Shown: positions 1-8,345 of the stretch, piece by piece | Position numbering within the stretch: position 1 is the stretch's first letter | Layout of the letters: every line of letters starts with the position of its first letter | Origin: Bradyrhizobium sediminis | GTDB lineage: Bacteria > Pseudomonadota > Alphaproteobacteria > Rhizobiales > Xanthobacteraceae | DNA: 64,000 nucleotides | Assembly: GCF_018736105.1 (NCBI RefSeq) | Contig: NZ_CP076135.1 | Span: 620,001 to 684,000 of the forward strand | Direction of reading: 5' to 3' | Notes under the pieces: generated by a model | The model's input: the letters and a program-made list of their open reading frames with translations, nothing else | Told to the model about the DNA's origin: nothing | Databases searched by the model: none | Program-made: the position numbers and the translations under genes

Positions 1-911
1 TGGATGATCGGCCCCCACCACTTGATCATGTCTTCCTTCACCGCCGCCGGACACGGCGCCGCCGCATGGATCGCGATTTCGAGCGACGACAAATCGTGGC
101 GCTTGCGCGCGGCCTCCGGCAGCTTCAGCATCCGCGAGAACATCGTCGGCACCAGCTGGGTATGGGTGACGCCCCATTTCTCGACCAGCTCGAGGTAACG
201 CTCGGGATCGAAGTGCTCCATGATGATGGCGGTGCCGCCGCTGCGGATCGTGAGATTGACCGCGGCCTGCGGCGCCGAGTGATAGAGCGGCGCCGGCGAC
301 AGGTAGATCATGCCTTCGCGGTACTGCCAGAGCTTTTGCAGAAAATCGAAGATCGGCAGTTGCTGGGTCGCCGGCTGTTCCGGCAGCGGGCGCAGAATGC
401 CCTTCGGCCGGCCGGTGGTGCCCGACGAATAGAGCATCGCGGTGCCGATGCATTCGTCCGGTATCGGCGTCTTCGGCATCCCGCGGGTTGCTTCCTGCAG
501 GCCGACGATGCGCTCGCTCTCGCCCGGACCATCGGCGACGATGCAGAGTTCGACCTTGGGGCATTCCTTGAGCGCTTCGCGGGCCACGTCGAGCTTTGCA
601 ACCGAGGTGATGAGGATGCGGGATTCACTGTTGTTGACGATGTAGGCGAGTTCGCCCGGCGTCAGATATGAATTGACGCAAGTGTAATACAGTCCGGACC
701 GTTCGCCGGCGCCGCAGGCTTCGAGGTAGCGGCCGTTGTTCTCCATGAATACGGCATAATGGTCGAGCCGCTTCAGGCCGCGCTGGCGCAACAGGTGCGC
801 CAGGCGATTGCAGCGCGCCTCGAGCTCCCGATAGGTCACGGCCTCGCCGGTACTCGCCATGATGAAGGCGGGCTGCAGCGGACGAAGATGAGCATGCTTG
901 CCGGTGTACAT
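1..911 (-). CDS. Acyl-CoA synthetase (AMP-forming), C-terminus cut by window edge
   Basis: ATP-dependent ligase of the ANL superfamily that activates a carboxylic acid, probably a fatty or aromatic acid, to its CoA thioester through an acyl-AMP. The reading frame is open from ATG at 911 to the left edge, giving 303 residues. It holds the N-terminal adenylation half, including the P-loop YSSGTTGRPKG, encoded near 400-440. The N-terminus contains TYRELEARCNRLAHLL, typical of this family. The C-terminal ATP-binding subdomain lies outside the window. It starts 17 bases after the stop of the upstream alcohol dehydrogenase gene, so the two are probably co-transcribed. The substrate cannot be read from the sequence; the dehydrogenase neighbour suggests an alcohol or aldehyde to acid to acyl-CoA route (inference). 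Confidence 0.88.
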   Translation of the reverse strand, partial: MYTGKHAHLRPLQPAFIMASTGEAVTYRELEARCNRLAHLLRQRGLKRLDHYAVFMENNGRYLEACGAGERSGLYYTCVNSYLTPGELAYIVNNSESRILITSVAKLDVAREALKECPKVELCIVADGPGESERIVGLQEATRGMPKTPIPDECIGTAMLYSSGTTGRPKGILRPLPEQPATQQLPIFDFLQKLWQYREGMIYLSPAPLYHSAPQAAVNLTIRSGGTAIIMEHFDPERYLELVEKWGVTHTQLVPTMFSRMLKLPEAARKRHDLSSLEIAIHAAAPCPAAVKEDMIKWWGPII

Positions 912-928
912 CGTGTCTCCAATTTTTC

Positions 929-2083
929 TTATGCGGCCAGAAGAAGAATTTCGCGCACCTGCGCCGGCGAATCGATCTTGCGCGGGTTGCGCGGGATCCA
1001 CGGTGTGCCCATCGCCTGCTCCGCGATGCGGTCGAAATGCTCGGGGCCGATTCTGACGTCCTGCAGGCTGCAGGGCATGCCGAGGCCGCGGATGAAGGCC
1101 TCCAGCACGTCGCCGGCGTCCTTGCCGGGCTGCCCCATTGCTGCGGCGACCAGTGCCTGCCGCCCGGCATTGGCGGATTTGTTCCAGCGCAGCACCGACG
1201 GCAGCATCACGCAGGAAGTATATCCGTGCGGCACGTCGTAGACGGCGCCGAGCACATAGCCGATGCCGTGGCTCGCCCCCATCGGCACCCCCGAAGACAG
1301 CGGGCCCATCGAGAGCCAGGTGCCGATCTGGCAGTCCATCCGCGCGTCGAGATCGCGGGCGTCGGCCTTCACGCGCGGCAGGCCTTCGGCCAGCATCGAC
1401 AATCCCTTGATCGCCTGGGCGTCGGCGTAGGGATGCGCCTCGCGCGAACACAGGCCTTCGACGCAATGGTCGACGGCGCGGATGCCGGTCGAAAGAAACA
1501 GCCATTCCGGCGTGTGTACGGTCAACGCGGGATCGAGGATCGCCGCGCGCGGCATCACCAGGTCGTGGCGCAGCATTTCCTTGACCTTGGTGCGCTCGTT
1601 GGTGACCCCGGCGATTGCGCTGAATTCGCCGCCGGCAATCGTGGTCGGCACGCTGACCTGGCGCACGACAGGCGGATTGATCGGCGGCGCGACGCCCTTG
1701 TGGGCCCGGACCCTGTCGATATCCTCGACGCTGCGAACATCGTTGGCGAGGCAGATCTGCACCGCCTTGGCGCCGTCGGTGATCGAGCCGCCGCCCACCG
1801 TGACGATGAGATCGGCATTGGCGGCGCGGGCCTGTTCGGAAGCGGCAATCACGGCGTGGCGCGGCGTGTGCGCGGGCATCGCATCGAAAGTGCCCACGCA
1901 ACGCGCGCCGAGGCTTCTGCGAATCTTCTCGATCTCGTCGGTCTGGCGGTTGAGCGTGCCGCTGACCATCAGGAAGGCGCGGGTCGTGCCCAGGCGGTTC
2001 ATCTGCGCGACCACGGCCCCGGCGGCGGCAGTGCCGAAAACCACCTCGTCCATGGCGCCGAAAACGACGCGGCCCTTGTACAC
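929..2083 (-). CDS. Iron-containing alcohol dehydrogenase / maleylacetate reductase family
   Basis: NAD(P)-dependent dehydrogenase of the group III (iron-type) family, 384 residues. The nucleotide-binding stretch VTVGGGSITDGAK and the metal-site regions GIRAVDHCVEGL and ASHGIGYVLGAVYDVPHGY are all visible; the His residues in these segments would bind the divalent metal. I chose GTG at 2083 because it follows the ribosome site GGGAGGA by a few bases. The frame stays open upstream to 2161, but that extension is proline-rich and has no family match. It is the first gene of a two-gene unit with the acyl-CoA ligase and is divergent from the AraC regulator at 2374. The maleylacetate reductase and alcohol dehydrogenase subgroups cannot be separated by eye, so the substrate is open. 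Confidence 0.85.
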   Translation of the reverse strand: MYKGRVVFGAMDEVVFGTAAAGAVVAQMNRLGTTRAFLMVSGTLNRQTDEIEKIRRSLGARCVGTFDAMPAHTPRHAVIAASEQARAANADLIVTVGGGSITDGAKAVQICLANDVRSVEDIDRVRAHKGVAPPINPPVVRQVSVPTTIAGGEFSAIAGVTNERTKVKEMLRHDLVMPRAAILDPALTVHTPEWLFLSTGIRAVDHCVEGLCSREAHPYADAQAIKGLSMLAEGLPRVKADARDLDARMDCQIGTWLSMGPLSSGVPMGASHGIGYVLGAVYDVPHGYTSCVMLPSVLRWNKSANAGRQALVAAAMGQPGKDAGDVLEAFIRGLGMPCSLQDVRIGPEHFDRIAEQAMGTPWIPRNPRKIDSPAQVREILLLAA

Positions 2084-2242
2084 GCTGTCCTCCCGGACGT
2101 CTTGGCCTTGTTGCGGCCTTGGGGAATAATCTAGCGGAGTCCGCGGGGAGGGGAACCACAAAATGACGCCGGTCCTCCGCGGCCGTTCTTTGGAGCGCGA
2201 ACCTGCCAGAATATTTCTACGTTGAATTGCGCGATTAGGCTT

Positions 2243-2263
2243 GTTCCGTCGGGGAGACGGAAC
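2243..2263. promoter_or_regulatory. Perfect inverted repeat in the divergent promoter region
   Basis: GTTCCGTC and GACGGAAC form perfect 8-base arms around the loop GGGGA. The element lies between the divergent alcohol dehydrogenase (starts 2083) and AraC regulator (starts 2374) genes, so it could be an operator, or a hairpin in a leader transcript. No T-run follows, so it is not a standard terminator. Confidence 0.35.
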
Positions 2264-2303
2264 ATCCTCTTGCCGCCCGAATGTGCGTTAAAGCCGCAGT
2301 CCC

Positions 2304-2317
2304 TTGACATAGATCAG
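2304..2317 (+). promoter_or_regulatory. Weak FNR/FixK-like half-conserved site
   Basis: TTGACATAGATCAG resembles the FNR/FixK palindrome (TTGAT-N4-ATCAA) but differs at the last base and at one inner position. It lies about 57 bases before the AraC-family gene. TTGACA could equally be a -35 hexamer. It is a candidate only. Confidence 0.2.
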
Positions 2318-2373
2318 TTCGGCGGCGGCGCCCCCGGGCACACGTTGCGTTCATTGACCCGCGGGCGGACACG

Positions 2374-3354
2374 ATGACTGATGCCGGAACCGAGCCTCTA
2401 CACCGATTTCCGGTGTTTCGGACATCCGATCCCGAGGAGCTCAGGCATTTCGGGTCGACATTGTTCGGGGCGGCCCGGATCGATCTTGGCGAAACCGACA
2501 GGTTCGAGGCGCGCGTCAATCTCATTACGCTTCCGGAAATCGGCCTGGCCTTTGGCGCCACCAGCTGTGACCTTGCAGCGGATCATTTGGCGGCCGACTT
2601 CATTCGGCTGCAGATCGCGCTGAAGGGCCACGCCACCACCGCAGCCGCGGGGCTGACGACCGATATCAGCCAACGCCAGCTCGCGATCACCCCGTCCGGC
2701 GCCGCCTCGCGGACGGTTTGCGAAGCGGGGCATGAACGCCTGACGCTTCGCCTCAACCAGGGCGCATTGCTGCAGAAGATGACCGCGCTCATCGGCGTCA
2801 AGCCGAGGGGCGAATTGGTCTTCCAGTCCGCGATCGGCGCAGACCAGCCCCATGCGCAGGGCCTTTGCCAGCTGCTGCAGTTTCTGTCGCGGCAACTGGA
2901 TTCGACGGCATCCAGTTTGCCCGCGGCCGCTTGCCACGAACTGGAGCAGGCGGTGCAGATCGCCTTTCTGTGGGCCAGCCGCCACACCTTCAGCCATTTG
3001 CTGGAACGTCAGGAAAAGCAACCGGCGCCCGGCGTGGTCCGGCGGCTGGAGGATTTCATCGAAGCCAACTGGCAGGAGGCGATCACGATCGACCGGCTGG
3101 TCGCCGAGGCCGGCGTCAGCGCGCGATCGATCTTCAGGGCCTTCGATCGCAGCCGGGGTTATTCGCCGATGGCCTTCGCCAAGTCGGTCCGGCTCCGGCG
3201 TGCAAGAGAGGCGCTGATGTCGGGCGAACCCGGCATCAGCGTGACGGCGACCGCATTCAAATGCAATTTTGCAAGCCCGGGTCATTTCGCCAGGGACTAT
3301 CGCGAGGCCTTTGGCGAACTCCCCTCCGAGACCATTGCCCGGACCCGCCGCTGA
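2374..3354 (+). CDS. AraC-family transcriptional regulator
   Basis: Transcription factor of 326 residues with an N-terminal AraC-type ligand-binding region (about 1-200) and a C-terminal double helix-turn-helix domain (about 220-322). The second half carries the expected pattern: ITIDRLVAEAGVSARSIFRA as first recognition helix and SVTATAFKCNFASPGHFARD as the second, close to the AraC signature. The N-terminal half resembles regulators of aromatic-degradation operons such as AndR/AlkS types (family resemblance only). It is divergent from the alcohol dehydrogenase and acyl-CoA ligase genes, so these are its likely targets. ATG at 2374 is the first good start after the intergenic region. Its stop overlaps a small hairpin facing the convergent MAPEG gene. 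Confidence 0.9.
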   Translation: MTDAGTEPLHRFPVFRTSDPEELRHFGSTLFGAARIDLGETDRFEARVNLITLPEIGLAFGATSCDLAADHLAADFIRLQIALKGHATTAAAGLTTDISQRQLAITPSGAASRTVCEAGHERLTLRLNQGALLQKMTALIGVKPRGELVFQSAIGADQPHAQGLCQLLQFLSRQLDSTASSLPAAACHELEQAVQIAFLWASRHTFSHLLERQEKQPAPGVVRRLEDFIEANWQEAITIDRLVAEAGVSARSIFRAFDRSRGYSPMAFAKSVRLRRAREALMSGEPGISVTATAFKCNFASPGHFARDYREAFGELPSETIARTRR

Positions 3355-3364
3355 TCAGGCGGCG
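3346..3364. terminator. Small hairpin between convergent genes
   Basis: CGCCGC and GCGGCG arms of six bases enclose TGATCAG, overlapping the stop codon of the AraC gene and preceding the stop of the convergent MAPEG gene by eight bases. It could help end transcription on both strands, but it has no T-run and the stem is short. Confidence 0.25.
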
Positions 3365-3371
3365 TCCACTG

Positions 3372-3764
3372 TCAGGTGTGAACGAGACGCCAGACGATGG
3401 CGCCGAGCGCGCCCAGCCAGAGCACGCCGGCCGCGAGCCCCTGAACCGCAAAGCCCGGCCCGCGCTTGGCCGCGGCCCGCGAATAGCCGGCCAAGTAGAG
3501 GATGCGGCCGGCGATCCACACCAGGCCCAATAAGGCCGCGGCGGCATCGCTGATGTAGACCGCAAACAGCCAGAGCGAGGGCAGGAAAACCGGCATCCAT
3601 TCCAGCGTGTTCATCTGCACCCGGAACACCCGCTCGAAATCGGGATGGCCCGACGTGGCCGGCGCCTTCACGCCCAATGCAACGCGCGCCTTCGATACCT
3701 GAATGCCGGTGAACAAGTAGAACAGGATGGCGAGGCAGGTGATGAGGGCGGTGAAATGGTACAT
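3372..3764 (-). CDS. MAPEG-family membrane protein
   Basis: Small integral membrane protein of 130 residues of the MAPEG (membrane-associated eicosanoid/glutathione metabolism) family. It has four hydrophobic segments: ALITCLAILFYLFTG, the MPVFLPSLWLFAVYI region, LLGLVWIAGRILYLAGY and AAGVLWLGALGAIVW. The family pattern ARVALGVKAP...FERVFRVQMNTLEWMP is well kept, including the polar FxRxxRxxxNTxE motif in the glutathione-binding region. The ATG at 3764 is preceded by GGGGA at a good distance; a longer frame to 3803 adds a polar tail not expected here. The bacterial role is unknown; the family includes glutathione transferases. It is convergent with the AraC gene. Confidence 0.88.
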   Translation of the reverse strand: MYHFTALITCLAILFYLFTGIQVSKARVALGVKAPATSGHPDFERVFRVQMNTLEWMPVFLPSLWLFAVYISDAAAALLGLVWIAGRILYLAGYSRAAAKRGPGFAVQGLAAGVLWLGALGAIVWRLVHT

Positions 3765-3834
3765 CGCATATTCCCCATTTTCGAAGTCATTCCGGGTTCG
3801 CATCTTCGATGCGCCCCGGAATGACGGATTCGTC

Positions 3835-4923
3835 TCAATAGCCGGTCAGTTCCAGATATCCTAGTCCGGCGTGGCTGCCGGCAAAGCTGATCGGTCCCTC
3901 CCAGTAAGGGAAGCTGGTACCCATCCAGCTCTTCGCGTTCAGAGGCGTGGTCTCGATCGCGAGGCCGCGCGCGGGGATGACGATGCGCCATGCGGTCGGG
4001 ATCTTGCGGCCTTCGATCTCGGTCGATGCCGTCGGCGTCATCGTGTTATCGCTGGATGCGATTTCGCTGGAGCGGCCGTCGGGCTGGATCCAGTTGCCGA
4101 ACAGATCGGCGCGGCCGTCCTTCTGACGCAGCCGGTACAGCATGAGCTTTTCACCGGAGTCGAGATGCAGCGAGAACCAGTCCCAGCCGGTCTGATCCGG
4201 GGCGAGCGGCTGGCTGCTCCATTCGCGGTCCATCCAGGCAAGGCCGGTGACCTCGGCGGCTTTGTCGCCGATGCCGATGCGGCCGGTCGCCTTGAAGAAG
4301 GGCTGGCTGTAATAATACGAGGCCTGCCCGCGCTCGGATTTGCGGCTGTAGCCGGCGTTGCCCTGCAGCACCAGCGGCCGGTCGGCATCGAGCCGCAGCG
4401 TGTAGCTGAAATCGGCGCCCGATGCGGTGAGTTCGAGCGGCGCCAGCATGGTGTCGCGCATCGCCTCGCCCCCGCGCATTGCCCAGGAATCGATCCAGGC
4501 TTGAAACGGTTTTGGTTCGACACCGGCCTGGCCGACGCCGCCGCGGGCGAAGGTTTCACTGCTGCGGTGGGTGTCGGCGCGGGTGACGGCGGCGTGGCCC
4601 ATCCAGATCTGCTGGCTGGCCCAGCCCTCTTGTTGCGCGCCCGGCCGCGATGCCTGGCGAAACAAGGTCCACTGCGCGCCATAGGCCGCGCCGGTCGAGT
4701 CCTTGAGATTGGCCGTCACGTACCACCACTCGATGCGAAACTCCGGATGCGGACCGTGATCGGCGGGAAACGCGAAGGTCTTGCCGGGCACCACGGGCGC
4801 GAACCCATCCGCGCTCTCGCCGAGACCGGCAAAGCCCTGCGCCAGCGCCGGCACCCGGCCGAGCCCGAGAAAGACAAGGCCGCCCGCAAAGGCGCGGCGG
4901 GATATCCTGACACTATCGTTCAT
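3835..4923 (-). CDS. Secreted lipocalin-like (CrtC/AttH-type) protein
   Basis: Exported protein of 362 residues. The N-terminus SVRISRRAFAGGLVFLGLG is a twin-arginine-type signal followed by a hydrophobic core and an AQG cleavage area. The mature part begins with FPADHGPHPEFRIEWWYVT, the hallmark of the CrtC N-terminal/AttH lipocalin-like domain, and continues with WMDREWSSQPL and DWFSLHL typical of the same family. The start codon lies inside the end of the permease gene (11-base overlap), so it is translated together with the ABC system. The family has two lipocalin barrels and is annotated as predicted hydrolase or attachment protein AttH; no enzymatic activity can be assigned from the sequence. 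ATG at 4923 is preferred over TTG at 4929. Confidence 0.85.
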   Translation of the reverse strand: MNDSVRISRRAFAGGLVFLGLGRVPALAQGFAGLGESADGFAPVVPGKTFAFPADHGPHPEFRIEWWYVTANLKDSTGAAYGAQWTLFRQASRPGAQQEGWASQQIWMGHAAVTRADTHRSSETFARGGVGQAGVEPKPFQAWIDSWAMRGGEAMRDTMLAPLELTASGADFSYTLRLDADRPLVLQGNAGYSRKSERGQASYYYSQPFFKATGRIGIGDKAAEVTGLAWMDREWSSQPLAPDQTGWDWFSLHLDSGEKLMLYRLRQKDGRADLFGNWIQPDGRSSEIASSDNTMTPTASTEIEGRKIPTAWRIVIPARGLAIETTPLNAKSWMGTSFPYWEGPISFAGSHAGLGYLELTGY

Positions 4924-7375
4924 CGGCAAAGATCTTGATCAGGCTGGTCGGCTGCATCCGCGCCAGCTTGAGAACCGGCAGCAGCGCGGCCAGCAGCGAA
5001 GCCGCCATCGCCACGCCAAGCAGTTGCAGCAATTGCAGCGGGAACACGTGAAACGGCAGCCGCCAGCCGAACGCCTTCACATTCACCACCGCGATCAGGC
5101 ACCACGCCACCAGCAGGCCGAGCGGCAGCGCCAGCAGGGCGGTGATCAGCGCCACCGACAGGGTTTTGACAAGCTCGATCGACGCCAGCTCTCGCCGCGT
5201 GATTCCGATCGCCCACAACGGCGCCAGCTGCGGCAGCCGCGAGTTGCTCAGGGTCAAGAGGCTGGTGAGCAGCGCGATGCCGGCGACGCCGAGGGTGAAC
5301 GTATTGAGCGCTGCCGTCACCGCGAAGGTCCGGTTGAAGATCCGCTTCGACTCCGCCTTCATCGTGGCCTGATCGGCGAGGTTGCGATCGTCGAGGCCAA
5401 ATCGTTCGCGCAGGCCGGAGATCAGCGCCGGAATTTCCGCAGGCAGAACCCGCAGGCCAAACCGGGTGGCGGGGATGGCGGGGAATCGCCGCGTCAGCGC
5501 CGCGTAATTGACGGCGATCTGGCCCTTCGGGTTGCCGTAGTCGGCGTAGATGCCGATCACCTCGAGCGGCCAGCTGCCTCCGGGGGCGGGCACTTCGATG
5601 CGGTCGCCGATTCCAAGTTTCAGGCGCCGCGCCAGTTGCTCGCTGACGAGGCCGGCATCGCCTGCGCGGAGGCGAACCCAGGCATTCGCGGTTGATTCCA
5701 GCAACGGCCAGTGCTCGCTATAGGTGGGATGATCGGGCAGGCCCAATATCTCGATCGGCGCGCCGGCCATTTGCGATTCGGCGCGGCCGCCGGGCAGGAT
5801 CGCCTGCACTTCAGGCCGGTTCCGCAGCCATGCCTTGATCTCGGTGGCCTGGGCGTCGCTGGCCGCGTTGACATAGACATCCGCCGCCAGCCGTCCGTCG
5901 AGCCAGCTGACAAAAGTCCGGCTGAAACTTTCGACCATGGTGCCGACACCGACATTGACCGCGAGCGCGAGCAACAGCGCCATCAGCGCCAGCGACAATC
6001 CGGAAAGCTGCTGGCGGCTGTCGGCCCAGAACCAGACCGCGAGCGGGCGATGGGCGTTGCGCTGGCCGAGTGTGAGCACGCGCTCCAGAATCGTTGGCAG
6101 CAGCAGCGCGGCCGCCAGCATCAACGCCGCCAGCACGGCAAATCCCGATACCAGGGAATCGCCGAACCACAGAAAGCCTCCGGCAGCGGCGAACACGGCG
6201 AGCGCGACCGCACTCTGCACGATCAGCCAGCGCTGCTGCGCCTGTTGCCAGGCCTGGGGCTGCGCTGCCACCAGCACCGGAAGGCGGATCGCCTTCGTCA
6301 GGGTCGCGGTTGCCGCCGCCAGCGCGCCGAGCACGCTGATGGCGAGGCCGGCAACCCACCATTCGCTTTTCAGCGTCAATTGGCCGGGGATCTGCGCGCC
6401 ATAGAGTCCGCGCAGCGATGCTGCGACATCGGGCAGCAGCGACGCCGCAATGCCGTAGCCGCAGACCAGGCCGATGGCGCCGGCCACCAGCGCCAGCGAT
6501 ACCAGTTCGATCACCAGCACCGCGTTCAGCATGCGGGCGGACACCCCGCAGGCGCGCAGGGTTCGCAGCATCGGCCGGCGCTGCTCGAAGGCAAGGCCGA
6601 CCGCCGAATTGACGATGAACAGTCCGACCACGAAGGACAAGAGGCCGAACGCCGTCAGGTTGAGGTGAAAACTGTCGGTGAGGCGTTCGAGGTCGCTTTC
6701 CGCATCGGCCTTGATCAAGTGAAGCCTGTCGCCGACGACGTTCTCCAGCGGCGCGGGTTTGCCCTTGATCTTGCCGACCACGAGGCGGGAGAGCTGGTCC
6801 GGCATGTTCAACAGCCGCTGCGCGACGCCGATATCGACCACCAGCACGCCGGGAGCAAGCTGCGCCTGCACGCGCAGCGGCGGCAGCTCGGTGCCGCCGC
6901 TCGCCAACGGCCGCGCGCCTTCCGGCAGATGGAGATCGGAAAGCACTTCCGGCGCCACCAGCATTTCTCCCGGCGGCGTGACAAAGGATTGCAGGCCTGC
7001 GCGCCCGATCGCCGGCGTATTGCCGACCTCGGCGGGCAGCGTAATCGGCTCGATGCCCAACAGGCGGAACGAGCGCCCGCCGATCTGGATACGGCCTTCG
7101 AGCACCGGCGACACCGGCCAGCCGGCGCGGCGCAGGCTGACGAACAGCGCCTGCGGGAAATTCGCGCGGTCGCGGCCGACCAGCATGGCGGTTCGGGCGC
7201 CGCCGAAGGTTGCGGCGGCGCGGTCGTAACTGATGCGCGCCTGCGCGTTCAACGCCTGCACGCCGCTCCACAACGCGGTCGCGGAAATCAGCCCGATCAG
7301 CAAGGTCGCAAGCTGCATCGGATGCCGCCGCCAGTGGCTCAGGAGAACCGCGAGCGTCCAGACCGCGCGCTTCAT
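4913..7375 (-). CDS. ABC transporter permease, FtsX/MacB-like, double-domain
   Basis: Large permease of 820 residues with the arrangement typical of type VII (FtsX/LolC/MacB-like) ABC systems: a TM helix at about 15-40, a periplasmic domain at about 41-230, three TM helices around 240-380, a second block of helices, another periplasmic domain at about 480-660, and three C-terminal helices at about 680-800. The segment SAVGLAFEQRRPMLRTLRACGV and the related IGITRRELASIELVKTLSV region are the coupling helices that contact the ATPase. Its ATG overlaps the TGA of the ATPase gene and its end overlaps the lipocalin-like gene. Such systems move lipids or lipoproteins or act as mechanotransmission pumps rather than importing solutes. 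It resembles the AttF/AttG permeases, here fused into one polypeptide. Confidence 0.87.
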   Translation of the reverse strand: MKRAVWTLAVLLSHWRRHPMQLATLLIGLISATALWSGVQALNAQARISYDRAAATFGGARTAMLVGRDRANFPQALFVSLRRAGWPVSPVLEGRIQIGGRSFRLLGIEPITLPAEVGNTPAIGRAGLQSFVTPPGEMLVAPEVLSDLHLPEGARPLASGGTELPPLRVQAQLAPGVLVVDIGVAQRLLNMPDQLSRLVVGKIKGKPAPLENVVGDRLHLIKADAESDLERLTDSFHLNLTAFGLLSFVVGLFIVNSAVGLAFEQRRPMLRTLRACGVSARMLNAVLVIELVSLALVAGAIGLVCGYGIAASLLPDVAASLRGLYGAQIPGQLTLKSEWWVAGLAISVLGALAAATATLTKAIRLPVLVAAQPQAWQQAQQRWLIVQSAVALAVFAAAGGFLWFGDSLVSGFAVLAALMLAAALLLPTILERVLTLGQRNAHRPLAVWFWADSRQQLSGLSLALMALLLALAVNVGVGTMVESFSRTFVSWLDGRLAADVYVNAASDAQATEIKAWLRNRPEVQAILPGGRAESQMAGAPIEILGLPDHPTYSEHWPLLESTANAWVRLRAGDAGLVSEQLARRLKLGIGDRIEVPAPGGSWPLEVIGIYADYGNPKGQIAVNYAALTRRFPAIPATRFGLRVLPAEIPALISGLRERFGLDDRNLADQATMKAESKRIFNRTFAVTAALNTFTLGVAGIALLTSLLTLSNSRLPQLAPLWAIGITRRELASIELVKTLSVALITALLALPLGLLVAWCLIAVVNVKAFGWRLPFHVFPLQLLQLLGVAMAASLLAALLPVLKLARMQPTSLIKIFADER

Positions 7376-8100
7376 GCGACTAGTCCGGCATGGAGATGAA
7401 TCCGGCGGTCGAGCGTGGCGGCGAGACGCTCGCTGTGCGTCACCATCAGGAAGCCGCAGCCGGTTCGCGTCACCAGGTCGCGCGTCAGCGCCAGCACATC
7501 ATCCGCCGTCACCTCGTCGAGGTTGCCGGTGGGCTCGTCGGCGAGCAGCAGCAGCGGCTTGACGGCGAGCGCGCGGCCGATCGCGACGCGTTGCTGCTGG
7601 CCGCCGGACAATTGCTCGGGATAGCGCTTCAGCAGCGCGCCGAGCCCGAGCCGCTCCACCAGTTCGGCATGCCAGGCCGGATCATGACGGCCGGCAATGC
7701 GGGACTGAAACACGAGGTTGTCTTCGACGCTGAGACTCGGGATCAGGTTGAACTGCTGGAACACCAGTCCGAGCCGGTCGCGCCGCAATGCCGCCCGGCC
7801 GGCATCGCCGAGGCCGGAGACGGAGATATCAGCGAGCGTGATCTCGCCGCCGTCGGCTGCATCGAGCCCGGCAATCAAGTGCAACAGCGTGCTCTTGCCG
7901 CTGCCGGATTCGCCGGTCAGGGCGACGCGCTCGCCTGCCGCAACAGTGAGATTGACCCCGCGCAACACCACCACCTCCTCGCCGGCAGAGCGATAGGTCT
8001 TGGTCAGGTTCCTGACGCTCAGCACGATGGGGTTGCCGGTTGCCATGCCAAGCGGATGCGAAGCCTCTCGAAAGTCCATACCCAGGTTACGATCCAGCAT
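7372..8100 (-). CDS. ABC transporter ATP-binding protein, LolD/MacB type
   Basis: ATPase of 242 residues. It shows Walker [10 protein letters not shown], the Q-loop in GLVFQQFNLIPSLSVEDN, the signature LSGGQQQR, Walker B LLLLADEPTG and the switch His in VTHSE. The FQQFNLIP and EPTGNLD patterns are those of the LolD/MacB subfamily that pairs with FtsX-like permeases, which fits the downstream gene. Several in-frame starts exist (8124, 8100, 8079, 8046); 8100 has GGCAGGGG upstream. It is the first gene of a three-gene operon with the permease and the lipocalin-like protein. Confidence 0.9.
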   Translation of the reverse strand: MLDRNLGMDFREASHPLGMATGNPIVLSVRNLTKTYRSAGEEVVVLRGVNLTVAAGERVALTGESGSGKSTLLHLIAGLDAADGGEITLADISVSGLGDAGRAALRRDRLGLVFQQFNLIPSLSVEDNLVFQSRIAGRHDPAWHAELVERLGLGALLKRYPEQLSGGQQQRVAIGRALAVKPLLLLADEPTGNLDEVTADDVLALTRDLVTRTGCGFLMVTHSERLAATLDRRIHLHAGLVA

Positions 8101-8345
8101 ACCAAGCCCCTGCCGGGAGATCACGGGCTCAATCGCGGCGGCGACGCGATCGTGATCCGGTTGCGGGGCGGGTCCGAGACAGCGTCAGGCGGCATCCGGC
8201 AAACCGATGCCGGGGTGCCGCGCATGGCAGGCGCCCAGGGCCCGCGATCCCTCCAGAAAAAGCCGGGTTGCATTGCCGTATGTCCCACAGGTAGCATTGC
8301 AGCAGGCCGATCAACAGGCCAGCAAATGAAAATCGGGGAGAAGGC

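Noticed and set aside
1037..2134. Open frame of 365 codons on the plus strand
   Set aside because: Antisense to the iron-type alcohol dehydrogenase, which has clear family motifs; the composition of this frame is that of a shadow.
5711..7399. Open frame of 562 codons on the plus strand
   Set aside because: Lies fully antisense to the FtsX permease gene, is rich in Arg, Gln, His and Ala with no domain, and arises from the high GC of the opposite strand.
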